A DNA stretch of 64,000 nucleotides. Origin: Brevundimonas sp. (GTDB lineage: Bacteria; Pseudomonadota; Alphaproteobacteria; Caulobacterales; Caulobacteraceae). Shown one piece after another: positions 52,189 through 60,744 of the stretch. The translations under genes were made by a program, and so were the position numbers. The notes under the pieces are model-generated. The model searched no databases and was not told the DNA's origin. It saw only the letters and a list, made by a program, of their open reading frames with translations. Each line of letters opens with the position of its first letter. Within the stretch, counting starts at the first letter, position 1. The stretch is taken from contig NZ_JAIYCP010000005.1 in the NCBI RefSeq assembly GCF_027487935.1, forward strand, positions 62,001 through 126,000. The letters are read 5' to 3'.

Positions 52189-52333
52189 GTGGCTGGTGGC
52201 GAGTGGCTAGTGGCTGGTGGCTGGTGGCTAGTGAAGAGCTGCAGGCGACGATGACTAATGGACAAGGGCTGGCGTGATGGGCGGATGGGCCCGCCCCTCA
52301 CCAATCACCCGCCACCAATCACCAGCCACCCAG
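52189..52333. repeat. Inverted arrays of a heptamer (GTGGCTR)n ... (CACCANN)n between convergent genes
   Basis: GTGGCTG GTGGCGA GTGGCTA GTGGCTG GTGGCTG GTGGCTA GTGAAGA ... CACCAAT CACCCGC CACCAAT CACCAGC CACCCAG. Confidence 0.85.
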
Positions 52334-52339
52334 ACCGCA

Positions 52340-53146
52340 TCAGCGCCCCAGATCATACACCCCCGTGATGTCGATCCGCACCGTCAGCTGGCCGGCCGCG
52401 ACCGGGGTCGAGCCGCCCGAATCCATGGCCATCTCCGCGCGGGCGAACATCAGCTGCGGCGGGGGCGCATAACCGCCGCCCTCCGACAGCGACCGGATGC
52501 CGGCCAGTTCCACGCCCAGGGCCTGTGCATAGAGGGCGGCCTTGGCCTGCAGATTGCGCACGGCGATCTGACGGGCCTGATTCTCGGCCGCCGACGGATC
52601 CTTCAGGCCGAAACCGATGCCGTTGATCTGGTTGACACCCGCCGCGACCACGGCATCGGCCGTCGTCCCCACCTTCGTCAGGTCATTGATGATCACCGTC
52701 ACCTGGTTCGAGGCCTGATAGCCGCGCAGCCGGGGCGGCTCGTTCTGGATATAGTCATACTGGGCCGACAGGTTCAGGCCCGAGGTCTGGACGTCGCGGG
52801 CCTCTATCCCGGCGCGGCGCAGGGCGGCCATGACCTGGTTCATCCGCGTCGCATTCAGCTGCATGGCCTCGGCGGCAGTGGTCGCCTCGGTGACCACGCC
52901 GAAGCTGATCGTGGCCATGTCCGGCGCGGTCCGGACCTCGCCATATGCCGACAGGTTCAGGGCCGGCGGGGCCGCCACGGCGTGCATCATCATCGGTGCG
53001 CCACCGGACGGCTGCGACTGGGCGTGCGCGGCCGGAGCGGCGGCGAACAGGGCGGCGGTGGCCATCATGGCACCGCCCAGCATCAGCACGCGGTTGGACA
53101 GGGCCGGAGCGGCGCAAACCCGGGCAGTGGCCTTGGAACGGATCAT
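52340..53146 (-). CDS. SIMPL (DUF541) domain periplasmic protein (start reassigned; ORF track extends to 53269)
   Basis: Signal peptide; LNLSAYGEVRTAPDMATISFGVVTEATTAAEAMQLNATRMNQVMAALRRAGIEARDVQTSGLNLSAQY. Confidence 0.88.
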   Translation of the reverse strand: MIRSKATARVCAAPALSNRVLMLGGAMMATAALFAAAPAAHAQSQPSGGAPMMMHAVAAPPALNLSAYGEVRTAPDMATISFGVVTEATTAAEAMQLNATRMNQVMAALRRAGIEARDVQTSGLNLSAQYDYIQNEPPRLRGYQASNQVTVIINDLTKVGTTADAVVAAGVNQINGIGFGLKDPSAAENQARQIAVRNLQAKAALYAQALGVELAGIRSLSEGGGYAPPPQLMFARAEMAMDSGGSTPVAAGQLTVRIDITGVYDLGR

Positions 53147-53357
53147 CTCGTGAAAACTCCTCGAAGCGGACGGCGGGCGTTGCACCCGAAGCTGGGCGAC
53201 AACCATGGCACCACCTTGACCGTCTGCACCTGAATGAACGCGCGAACTGCCCCGACAGGTTCCATTCATCGCGGTGAAATCGCCGTCACACTGGCGGCGG
53301 TTCGATGACGCTTGGCAATGCTCGGGCTCGCCTGCTAGGCGGGACCGTCGTCCCGGA

Positions 53358-53433
53358 GGGCGCGTAGCTCAATGGTTAGAGCCGACCGCTCATAACGGTC
53401 TGGTTGGGGGTTCGAGTCCCTCCGCGCCTACCA
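53358..53433 (+). tRNA. tRNA with CAT anticodon (elongator Met or Ile2; not resolved)
   Basis: GGGCGCG-TA-GCTCAATGGTTAGAGC-C-GACCGCTCATAACGGTC-...-GGGGGTTCGAGTCCCTC-CGCGCCT-A-CCA; cloverleaf closes, encoded CCA. Confidence 0.95.
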
Positions 53434-53440
53434 CCCCATG

Positions 53441-53482
53441 AAAACGGCCCCGGACGTGCTCACGCCGGGGCCGTTGTCGTTT
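53441..53482 (+). terminator. Rho-independent terminator after the tRNA
   Basis: AACGGCCCCGG...CCGGGGCCGTT then GTCGTTT. Confidence 0.7.
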
Positions 53483-53572
53483 CAGCTCCGGGAAGTCAAA
53501 GACTGGACAACAGCCTCCACGGGTTCTCACCCCCCTTGACAATTCCCTCCAGACTCAGGCGCAACCTCCGCG

Positions 53573-55168
53573 TTACTGCCGGTAGGAAAACCCAGCGTCG
53601 AAATCGATGTCAAAGGAGGCTTGCCCCACTCCAACGCCGATAAACACCCAGTTGAAATCGAACAGCGGTTCGCCGGGCAGTCTCGGGCAGTCCCGGGTCC
53701 AGCCACGTGATCCGCGCCGCCAGCGATCGTCAAACAAGTGCCGACGGTCGTCGACATACCGACCCTTGCAATCGTACCAGCCGAACCCGCTCTTGTAGCG
53801 ATCCCAACCTTCCGGTGGTTCGACATGAGGGTCGTATTCGACGCCCAACGCCTGCTCATCGCGAGCCCACCACTCGCGTGGATAGGGTTCGGTTTGACAG
53901 CTGTATCCGGATCGCCAATCAAGCGCCGCCATGCCATAGCGGTTGCCATAGCGTCGATCCCACGCCCATTTGTTTTCGCAAGCATACTTGGACCAAACAC
54001 GGTTGTGGTCCCCGGCAACCTGGCCCCGATCTTCATCAATCGGTCTGCGCATGCCGACCAAATGGCTGTTCGTTATCCGGCCGTTGCCCCCGATCGCCCA
54101 GACACCCACCTCCAAGGCGACGACGCGTGAATGATCGACACTGACCTCGCCGTTGAAGACGGTCACGCCATTCTGGGCCTTGCAGATGCGGACATGGTCC
54201 ACACGAACTGTGGCGCCTTCAACAACCACGGCGTCCGGATAGCCGCAGACCTTGCTGTTGGTGATTGCAACCTCGCCGTACTCCCGGCGCGCCTCGACCA
54301 GCAGACCGATTGAGCGAGGGCCGAAGTTGTTCGGACGGTGAGGCCCCAACAGCCGGGTACGATTGATGCGGGTCGGCGGTCCGTCGCCCGCGGTGACCTC
54401 AATGCCTGACTGGGCACCAGAGATCAGTACCTCGTTGGTCGTGAGCGTCGCGCGGTCTGCAACGATGGCGGCCGTCACGGTCTGGGCATCGATCGCCACT
54501 TCGCGCAGATCGACCAGCCCTCCATCAGTATAGATAGCGGCCTCATCTCCGGCATAGGTTATCCCCACCCGGTTCATGACGATCTCACCGCCGTAGCCGA
54601 CGATGCAGGCAGCGTCGCCGGCCCTAGGCGCGGAGAAGACAATATCCCGGAACTCAACCCGAACGCCAGGCGCCACGGTTGCGCACGGCAGGCCGTCAGG
54701 CGCAAGCATGGTAGGCTCGCCCTGTATGCCCCGGCTCACGTCGAAGCCGGCCTCACCGATGATGGTCATCGGCTTGTCGATATTCAGCCGGCCGACACAG
54801 GCGCCGCCACGGGCACGGATTATGAGGGTGCCGCCGGGACGAACCCGGCGCACTGCGCTCTCTACAGCCCCTGTACCCGGATTGCCGCCGCAGTCGAGCA
54901 GAACGACTTCCTCACCACCGTGCGTGCGGATGACCGGAGGGTTCACCACCCTCCAGCGGTGGTGGTTTCTTCGCGAGTTGCCGGCGTTTCGCGTCGGCGG
55001 GTCCAGCAGGACACCGAAATTGGGACGCGTCTGGCTCTCGACCCGGGCGGCGGTCTGGGCATGGGCCGGCCCGTCGCCGATGGCGAAGACGGAGAAGGCC
55101 GCAGCGAGGGCGGCGACACCGCCGATGATGCCGAAGGTCGCGCGGTGCGGGGTGCGGTGCGTGATCAT
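53573..55168 (-). CDS. secreted right-handed parallel beta-helix protein of unknown function
   Basis: Signal peptide; RPGGTLIIRARGGACVGRLNIDKPMTIIGEAG...; repeated beta-helix rungs; W/Y/D-rich C-terminal tail. Confidence 0.75.
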   Translation of the reverse strand: MITHRTPHRATFGIIGGVAALAAAFSVFAIGDGPAHAQTAARVESQTRPNFGVLLDPPTRNAGNSRRNHHRWRVVNPPVIRTHGGEEVVLLDCGGNPGTGAVESAVRRVRPGGTLIIRARGGACVGRLNIDKPMTIIGEAGFDVSRGIQGEPTMLAPDGLPCATVAPGVRVEFRDIVFSAPRAGDAACIVGYGGEIVMNRVGITYAGDEAAIYTDGGLVDLREVAIDAQTVTAAIVADRATLTTNEVLISGAQSGIEVTAGDGPPTRINRTRLLGPHRPNNFGPRSIGLLVEARREYGEVAITNSKVCGYPDAVVVEGATVRVDHVRICKAQNGVTVFNGEVSVDHSRVVALEVGVWAIGGNGRITNSHLVGMRRPIDEDRGQVAGDHNRVWSKYACENKWAWDRRYGNRYGMAALDWRSGYSCQTEPYPREWWARDEQALGVEYDPHVEPPEGWDRYKSGFGWYDCKGRYVDDRRHLFDDRWRRGSRGWTRDCPRLPGEPLFDFNWVFIGVGVGQASFDIDFDAGFSYRQ

Positions 55169-55180
55169 GTTCAGCCCTCC

Positions 55181-56653
55181 TTAGCGGCGCTGCTGCGAAC
55201 GGGAGACCTGGGCCAGCACGGCTTGCAGGCGGCCGGCCGAGGGACCGAACCCGAACAGGGCGGAGTCGATCCTCAGGGCCACGGCCTGGGCCTTGTCCTG
55301 GTCAGCCACCCCCGCGACCCCCAGCGCGAAATAGCTCGACATGGCGAATTTGGCTTCGGGGCTGCCCTGACGGGCCGCCTCCTCGAACCATTTGAAGGCG
55401 CGGGCATAGTCGGCGGGCAGGCCGATACCCTCGGCATACATGACCGCCAGCACCAGCTGGGCTTCTGACGAGCCGTTCACGGCGGCCATCTGAATGGCGC
55501 GGACGCGTTCCAGACTGGACAGCCGGCCCTCCATCGGGTTGCCCAGCATGGCCTCCAGAGTCTCTATCTGGCGTTTGGACAGCTCCTCCGGCCGTTGGGC
55601 GACCGTCTCCGAGACGCCCAGATAGCGCAGGGCGCGGCCGACGTGCAGGAACGGCAGCTCCCCGGCCATCCGGCCGAGGGCATATTCATAGGCGTCACCG
55701 CGCGGGCGACTCTCGTCAGAGAAGGGCACACCCGAACGCGGCGCAGCTGTCGGGTAGAATTCGAACGGCGGCGTCCACTGCCTTGCCTTGGTCTCGACGA
55801 AGCTCTGGTACTGGGCGCGGCTGGGTGCCGAGCGCTCGAAATCCTTCAGCAGGACATAGGCACCGACGTCGCCGGTCTGCACCGCCAGATAGTTGTAAAG
55901 ATAGGCGTCGACGTCGTTGCGCTGGAACAGGTTGGTCGCCGCACTGTAGCGAGGGCGGTCGGAGCCGCCCAAATCGCCATCATTTTTTCTGCCCAGGGCA
56001 TCGCGGGCCTCGCGATTGTCCTCGGGTTCGCCAAACGGGCCGTAGAGGCGGTCGTGCAAGCGCGCCAGGGTCCGGTAGCCATCGGCGTCCAGGGTGGAAA
56101 GGATATAGATGACGCGGTCGCGCACCGCCTCCTGCTCTTCCCGCGTCATCTGGCCCAGCTGGCGATCCAGCCGCTGATAGGCCGTGTGACGCTCCCAGGC
56201 GCGGCAGTCGTCATAGCGCGACAGGGGTCGCAAGTCGCCAAAGCCGTCGCTTTCGACGCGGTTGATCGGGGCGTAGCCCTCGTCATTGGCCAGCGCCATG
56301 GCATACCAGGTCGCGCTTTCGATCGGGTCCTCGATGTTCTTGTCGGTCGCCCGGAGCGCCGCATAGCGGCCCCCCAGCTCAAGCTGGGCGAAGAAATCAC
56401 CGCGGAAGGCCGCGCGCCGCAGGGCCCGCAGGCCCGATTCCTGGGCGTTGAACTCTGAACCGGTCAGGGACGCCGGTCGCGGGCAGGCGTTGGAGGCCAC
56501 CTCGCTGCGTTGCCAGAACTGCAAGCCGTCGCTGCACGAGACCATGGCGAAGGCCGTCAGGGCCAGCAGACCGGCGACGGCGGCGATAGCGACCGGAGCG
56601 CGGCCCCGACCAAAAGGGGAGCTGCCTTCCTTGTTGGATCGACTCTCGCTCAT
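55181..56653 (-). CDS. Sel1-like repeat (TPR) membrane-anchored protein
   Basis: N-terminal TM; GSSEAQLVLAVMYAEGIGLPADYARAFKWFEEAARQGSPEAKFAMSSYF. Confidence 0.85.
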   Translation of the reverse strand: MSESRSNKEGSSPFGRGRAPVAIAAVAGLLALTAFAMVSCSDGLQFWQRSEVASNACPRPASLTGSEFNAQESGLRALRRAAFRGDFFAQLELGGRYAALRATDKNIEDPIESATWYAMALANDEGYAPINRVESDGFGDLRPLSRYDDCRAWERHTAYQRLDRQLGQMTREEQEAVRDRVIYILSTLDADGYRTLARLHDRLYGPFGEPEDNREARDALGRKNDGDLGGSDRPRYSAATNLFQRNDVDAYLYNYLAVQTGDVGAYVLLKDFERSAPSRAQYQSFVETKARQWTPPFEFYPTAAPRSGVPFSDESRPRGDAYEYALGRMAGELPFLHVGRALRYLGVSETVAQRPEELSKRQIETLEAMLGNPMEGRLSSLERVRAIQMAAVNGSSEAQLVLAVMYAEGIGLPADYARAFKWFEEAARQGSPEAKFAMSSYFALGVAGVADQDKAQAVALRIDSALFGFGPSAGRLQAVLAQVSRSQQRR

Positions 56654-56918
56654 ACGCCCCTCGCACGGCTGGAAACGGGCCGCCTCACGCCCCTACGCTT
56701 ACCTCGCACGAGGCGGACAGTCCGGCCCCGTTAACCATCTGTCAAGGTAAACGCCGGTTCGTGACAAAGCGGTGGCGGATGGTTGCCTTTTTGCAGGGCT
56801 GAGTCAGTTTTTTACGGGAATCAGCGGGTTGCGTATTCGCCTGTCAGGGGAAAACCGGCCTCTCGCCAGTCGGACAGCGGCTCCCTATATGATTCTGCCG
56901 GACCTCTGGAGCGACCCG

Positions 56919-57410
56919 ATGGCCTATGCCGCCCGCGACGATCGACCCGCCGACAAGGCCGCCCGCTATGCCGAGGTCGAGGCCGAGATTCTGGCCGTTC
57001 TGGAGGGCGAGCCCGACCAGACGGCACGCATGGCCACGGTTGCCTCCATGCTGGCCGATGCCTTTCCCGCCTTTTTCTGGACCGGCTTCTACCGGGTGGA
57101 CCCGGACAAGGCCGATGAACTGGTCGTCGGTCCCTATCAGGGCACCCTCGGCTGTCTGCGAATCGCCTTCGGTCGCGGCGTCTGCGGCGCGGCAGCACGG
57201 GACCGGGTCACGCAGGTCGTGGACGACGTTCACGCCTTCCCCGGACACATCGCCTGCGACAGCCGCTCAGCCAGCGAGATCGTGGTCCCGGTATTCGACG
57301 CCTCGGGCACCCTGATCGCCGTGTTTGACGTGGACGCGACCGTACCCTCAGCCTTTGACGCCGTCGACGCCGAGGCCCTGGAACGGCTTATGGCCCGGGT
57401 GTTCGGCTGA
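56919..57410 (+). CDS. msrC: GAF-domain free methionine-(R)-sulfoxide reductase (start reassigned to MAYAARDD)
   Basis: FFWTGFYRVD...LVVGPYQGTLGCLRIAFGRGVCGAAA...VHAFPGHIACDSRSASEIVVPV, three conserved Cys. Confidence 0.92.
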   Translation: MAYAARDDRPADKAARYAEVEAEILAVLEGEPDQTARMATVASMLADAFPAFFWTGFYRVDPDKADELVVGPYQGTLGCLRIAFGRGVCGAAARDRVTQVVDDVHAFPGHIACDSRSASEIVVPVFDASGTLIAVFDVDATVPSAFDAVDAEALERLMARVFG

Positions 57411-57513
57411 TCGTCCGGACGCAGTGTAGGCTTCGAGGGGTGTTTCTGGCACCGATGGCCTTGGACATCGGACACTCCGGACACTCTGGACCGGGCTTTT
57501 TGGGGGACGTGAC

Positions 57514-58191
57514 ATGACGGATCGGGTGATCGCAATCACAGGCGGCCATGGCGTCCTGGGCCGGGCCGTCGTCGAGGCCGCCCTGGCCGACGGTCTGAAG
57601 GTCGCGATCATCGACCATGCCCCGGGTCAGTCCGCACCCGAAGGCGTGCTCGAACTCGGCGGTGTCGACCTGACCGATCCGGCCTCGGCGCAGACAGCGA
57701 TCGACCGGGTGGCGGCGCATTTCGGCCGGCTCGACGCCCTGTTCAATATCGCGGGCGGCTTCGTCTGGCAGACGACCGATGACGCCGACCCGGCCTGGGC
57801 CAGTATGTTCGCCCTGAATGTCGCGACCGCCCTGAACGCCAGCCGGGCTGCCCTGCCCCATCTGAAGGCCTCGGCTGAGGGCCGGATCGTCAATGTCGGG
57901 GCCAATGCGGCCCTGAAGAGTGCGGCGGGCATGGGGGCCTATGCCGCCTCCAAGGCGGGCGTCCATCGCCTGACCGAGAGCCTGGCCGAGGAGCTGAAGG
58001 ACACCTCGGTGACCGTCAACGCCGTCCTGCCCTCCATCCTCGACACCGCCCGGAACCGCCAGGACATGCCCGACGCCGATCCGGCAAAATGGGTCACCCC
58101 CGCCGACCTCGCCCGCGTCATGCTGTTCCTCGCCTCGCCCGAAAGTCGCGCCATCACCGGGGCGCTGATCCCGGTCACGGGCCGGGTCTGA
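57514..58191 (+). CDS. SDR family oxidoreductase
   Basis: ITGGHGVLGRAV (TGxxxGxG), NIAGG, YAASKAGVHRL. Confidence 0.92.
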   Translation: MTDRVIAITGGHGVLGRAVVEAALADGLKVAIIDHAPGQSAPEGVLELGGVDLTDPASAQTAIDRVAAHFGRLDALFNIAGGFVWQTTDDADPAWASMFALNVATALNASRAALPHLKASAEGRIVNVGANAALKSAAGMGAYAASKAGVHRLTESLAEELKDTSVTVNAVLPSILDTARNRQDMPDADPAKWVTPADLARVMLFLASPESRAITGALIPVTGRV

Positions 58192-59099
58192 TGTCGGCCG
58201 CGTCGGATCGGGAGGTCCCCCAGGGTCGAGGAGCGCGGCCAATCGCCTTGACCCGCTCCGTCCTCTATCTGCCTGCCAGCAATCCGCGGGCGATCGAAAA
58301 GGCGCGCGGCCTGGACGCCGACGCCGTCATCCTGGACCTCGAGGACGCGGTCGCCCCGGACGCCAAGGCCGAGGCCCGGCAGGCCGCCGTCGCGGCCCTG
58401 ACCGCCGGCGGCTTCGCAGGCCGGGTCGGGGTCCGGATCAACGGCCTCGACACCCCCTGGGGCACCGACGATCTGGCCGCCCTCGCCGGTCTCAGCCCCG
58501 ATTTCGTGGTCGCCCCCAAGATCGAGAGCCCCGAGGCCGTCCGGGCCGTCGCCGACCGCCTGCCCGCCGAGGTCGATCTGTGGATCATGATCGAGACGCC
58601 CCTGTCGGTGCTGCGGCTCGACGCCATCGCCGGGGCCGGCACCCCCCTCGCCGCCCTGATGCTGGGCATCAATGATTTCGGCGAGCGGATGAATCTGGTG
58701 CTCGGCCCGGACCGCGAACCGCTCAAGCCCTGGATGGCCGCCGTCGTCGCCGCCGCGCGCGGCCACGGCCTGCTGGCCATCGACGGCGTGGTCAATGCCA
58801 CCGACGACGCCGACCGGCTCAGGACCGAATGCCTGCAGGGCCGCGCCTTCGGCTTCGACGGCAAGAGCCTGATCCACCCGGCCCAGATCGAGACTGCCAA
58901 CGCCGCCTTCTCCCCCTCCCCCGAAGAGATCGCCCGGGCCCGTGAAGTCGTCGCCGCCTTCGCCGCCGCCGATGCGGAGGGCAAGGGTGCCATCCGGGTC
59001 GGCTACCGCATGGTCGAACGCCTCCACCTCGACGCCGCCCACCGCCTGCTGGCCCGTCACGCAGCGGCCTCGACGCCGTCCGGACTCAGGCCTATCTAG
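58191..59099 (+). CDS. HpcH/HpaI aldolase / citrate lyase beta-like (CoA ester lyase)
   Basis: RSVLYLPASNPRAIEKARGLDADAVILDLEDAVAPDAKAEAR; GKSLIHPAQIE. Confidence 0.92.
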   Translation: MSAASDREVPQGRGARPIALTRSVLYLPASNPRAIEKARGLDADAVILDLEDAVAPDAKAEARQAAVAALTAGGFAGRVGVRINGLDTPWGTDDLAALAGLSPDFVVAPKIESPEAVRAVADRLPAEVDLWIMIETPLSVLRLDAIAGAGTPLAALMLGINDFGERMNLVLGPDREPLKPWMAAVVAAARGHGLLAIDGVVNATDDADRLRTECLQGRAFGFDGKSLIHPAQIETANAAFSPSPEEIARAREVVAAFAAADAEGKGAIRVGYRMVERLHLDAAHRLLARHAAASTPSGLRPI

Positions 59100-59191
59100 T
59101 CCCTCCAGAAAAACAGAACCCGGCCCTCAAGTAGCGAGGCGCCGGTCGTCATCCCGGCGGAGGCCGGGAGCCGAGCGTTAGGGCCCCTCTT

Positions 59192-60313
59192 ATGACCAAC
59201 TCCGTCATCGCCGCCACCGGCCTGTTCACACCCGAACAGTCGATCTCCAACGTCGAGCTGGTCGCCGCCTACAATGCCTGGGCAGAACAGTTCAACGCCG
59301 ACCACGCCGCCGAAATCGCCGAAGGTGATGTCGCCGCCCTGACCCCCTCCTCGGTCGAGTTCATTGAAAAAGCCTCGGGCATCAAGAGCCGCTTCGTGCT
59401 CGACAAGGCCGGCGTCCTCGACCCGGCCCGCATGGCCCCGAACATCCCCGAGCGCGCCGACGAGGACCTGTCGATCATGGCCGAGATGGCCGTCGCCGCC
59501 GCGCGCCAGGCCATCGCGGCCTGGGGCAAGCCGGTCAGCGAGATCGGCGCCGTCCTGTGCGCCGCCTCCAACATGCCGCGCCCCTATCCGGCCCTGTCGA
59601 TCGAGGTGCAGCAGGCCCTGGGTATCGAGGGTTTCGCCTTCGACATGAATGTGGCCTGCTCCTCGGCGACCTTCGGCATCAAGACCGCCGCGGACTTCAT
59701 CGCCTCGGGCTCCGTCAAGGCCGTGCTGATGGTCAACCCCGAGGTCTGCTCCGCCCATCTGAACTTCAAGGACCGCGACAGCCATTTCATCTTCGGCGAC
59801 GTCGCCACCGCGGTGATCGTCGAGGCCTCGGACCAGGCCGGCCCCGGCGGCTGGGACGTCATCGGCACGCGGCTGAAGACCGTCTTCTCCAACAACATCC
59901 GCAACAATTTCGGCTTCCTCAACAACGCCGCGCCCGAGGGCATCGGCGCGCCCGACAAGCTGTTCATCCAGCAGGGCCGCAAGGTGTTCAAGGATGTGGT
60001 GCCCATGGTCTCGGACATGATCGTGGAACACGCCGGCGACCTCGGCCTCGACCCCCACGGCCTCAAGCGGATGTGGCTGCACCAGGCCAATATCAACATG
60101 AACCAGTTCATCGGCCGCAAGGTGCTGGGCCGCGAGCCGACGCCGGACGAGAACGTCATCGTCCTCGACGAATACGCCAACACCTCCTCGGCCGGCTCGA
60201 TCATCGCCTTCCACCTGCGTCAGCAGGACATGGCCCCCGGCGACACCGGCCTGATCTGCAGCTTCGGGGCCGGCTATTCCGCCGGGACCGTCTTCGTGCG
60301 GAAGCGCGGCTGA
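59192..60313 (+). CDS. beta-ketoacyl-ACP synthase III-like
   Basis: FDMNVACSSATFGI (Cys), WLHQANINMNQFI (His), DEYANTSSAGSI (Asn). Confidence 0.9.
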   Translation: MTNSVIAATGLFTPEQSISNVELVAAYNAWAEQFNADHAAEIAEGDVAALTPSSVEFIEKASGIKSRFVLDKAGVLDPARMAPNIPERADEDLSIMAEMAVAAARQAIAAWGKPVSEIGAVLCAASNMPRPYPALSIEVQQALGIEGFAFDMNVACSSATFGIKTAADFIASGSVKAVLMVNPEVCSAHLNFKDRDSHFIFGDVATAVIVEASDQAGPGGWDVIGTRLKTVFSNNIRNNFGFLNNAAPEGIGAPDKLFIQQGRKVFKDVVPMVSDMIVEHAGDLGLDPHGLKRMWLHQANINMNQFIGRKVLGREPTPDENVIVLDEYANTSSAGSIIAFHLRQQDMAPGDTGLICSFGAGYSAGTVFVRKRG

Positions 60314-60744
60314 TGGTCGACCGCAGCGATATCGGTGCCGTCGTCGACGCCATGTACGCCTGTATCTCCGGCCCCGCCGGACCGCGCGACTGGGCCACCC
60401 AGCGCGAGATCTTCCACCCCGAAAGCCGACAGGCCCGCACCGGCCTCGACGCCGACGGCCACCCGACCATGCTGGTCATGGGCCGCGAGGCCTATGTGGC
60501 CAACGTCACGCCCTTCTTCGCGGAGAACGGCTTCTTCGAGGTCGAGATCAGCCGGCAGATCACCGAGTTCGGCAACATGGCCCACGTCTGGTCCGTCTAT
60601 GAGGCCCGCACCCGGCCCGAGGACGTCCAGCCCGAGCGCCGCGGGATCAATTCGATCCAGCTGTGCCGCGGCCCGGACGGCCTCTGGTCCATCCTGCACA
60701 TGATCTGGGACAACGAGCGTCCCGGCCTTACGGCGTCGGCGTAG
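60313..60744 (+). CDS. SnoaL/NTF2-like protein
   Basis: ATG overlaps fabH-like stop (TGATG); MGREAYVANVTPFFAENGFFEVEISRQITEFGNMAHVWSVYE. Confidence 0.7.
   Translation: MVDRSDIGAVVDAMYACISGPAGPRDWATQREIFHPESRQARTGLDADGHPTMLVMGREAYVANVTPFFAENGFFEVEISRQITEFGNMAHVWSVYEARTRPEDVQPERRGINSIQLCRGPDGLWSILHMIWDNERPGLTASA

Noticed and set aside
53358-53433. tRNA as an integration site for a genomic island
   Set aside because: tRNA is intact; no integrase, no direct repeat of its 3' end visible, flanking genes look chromosomal
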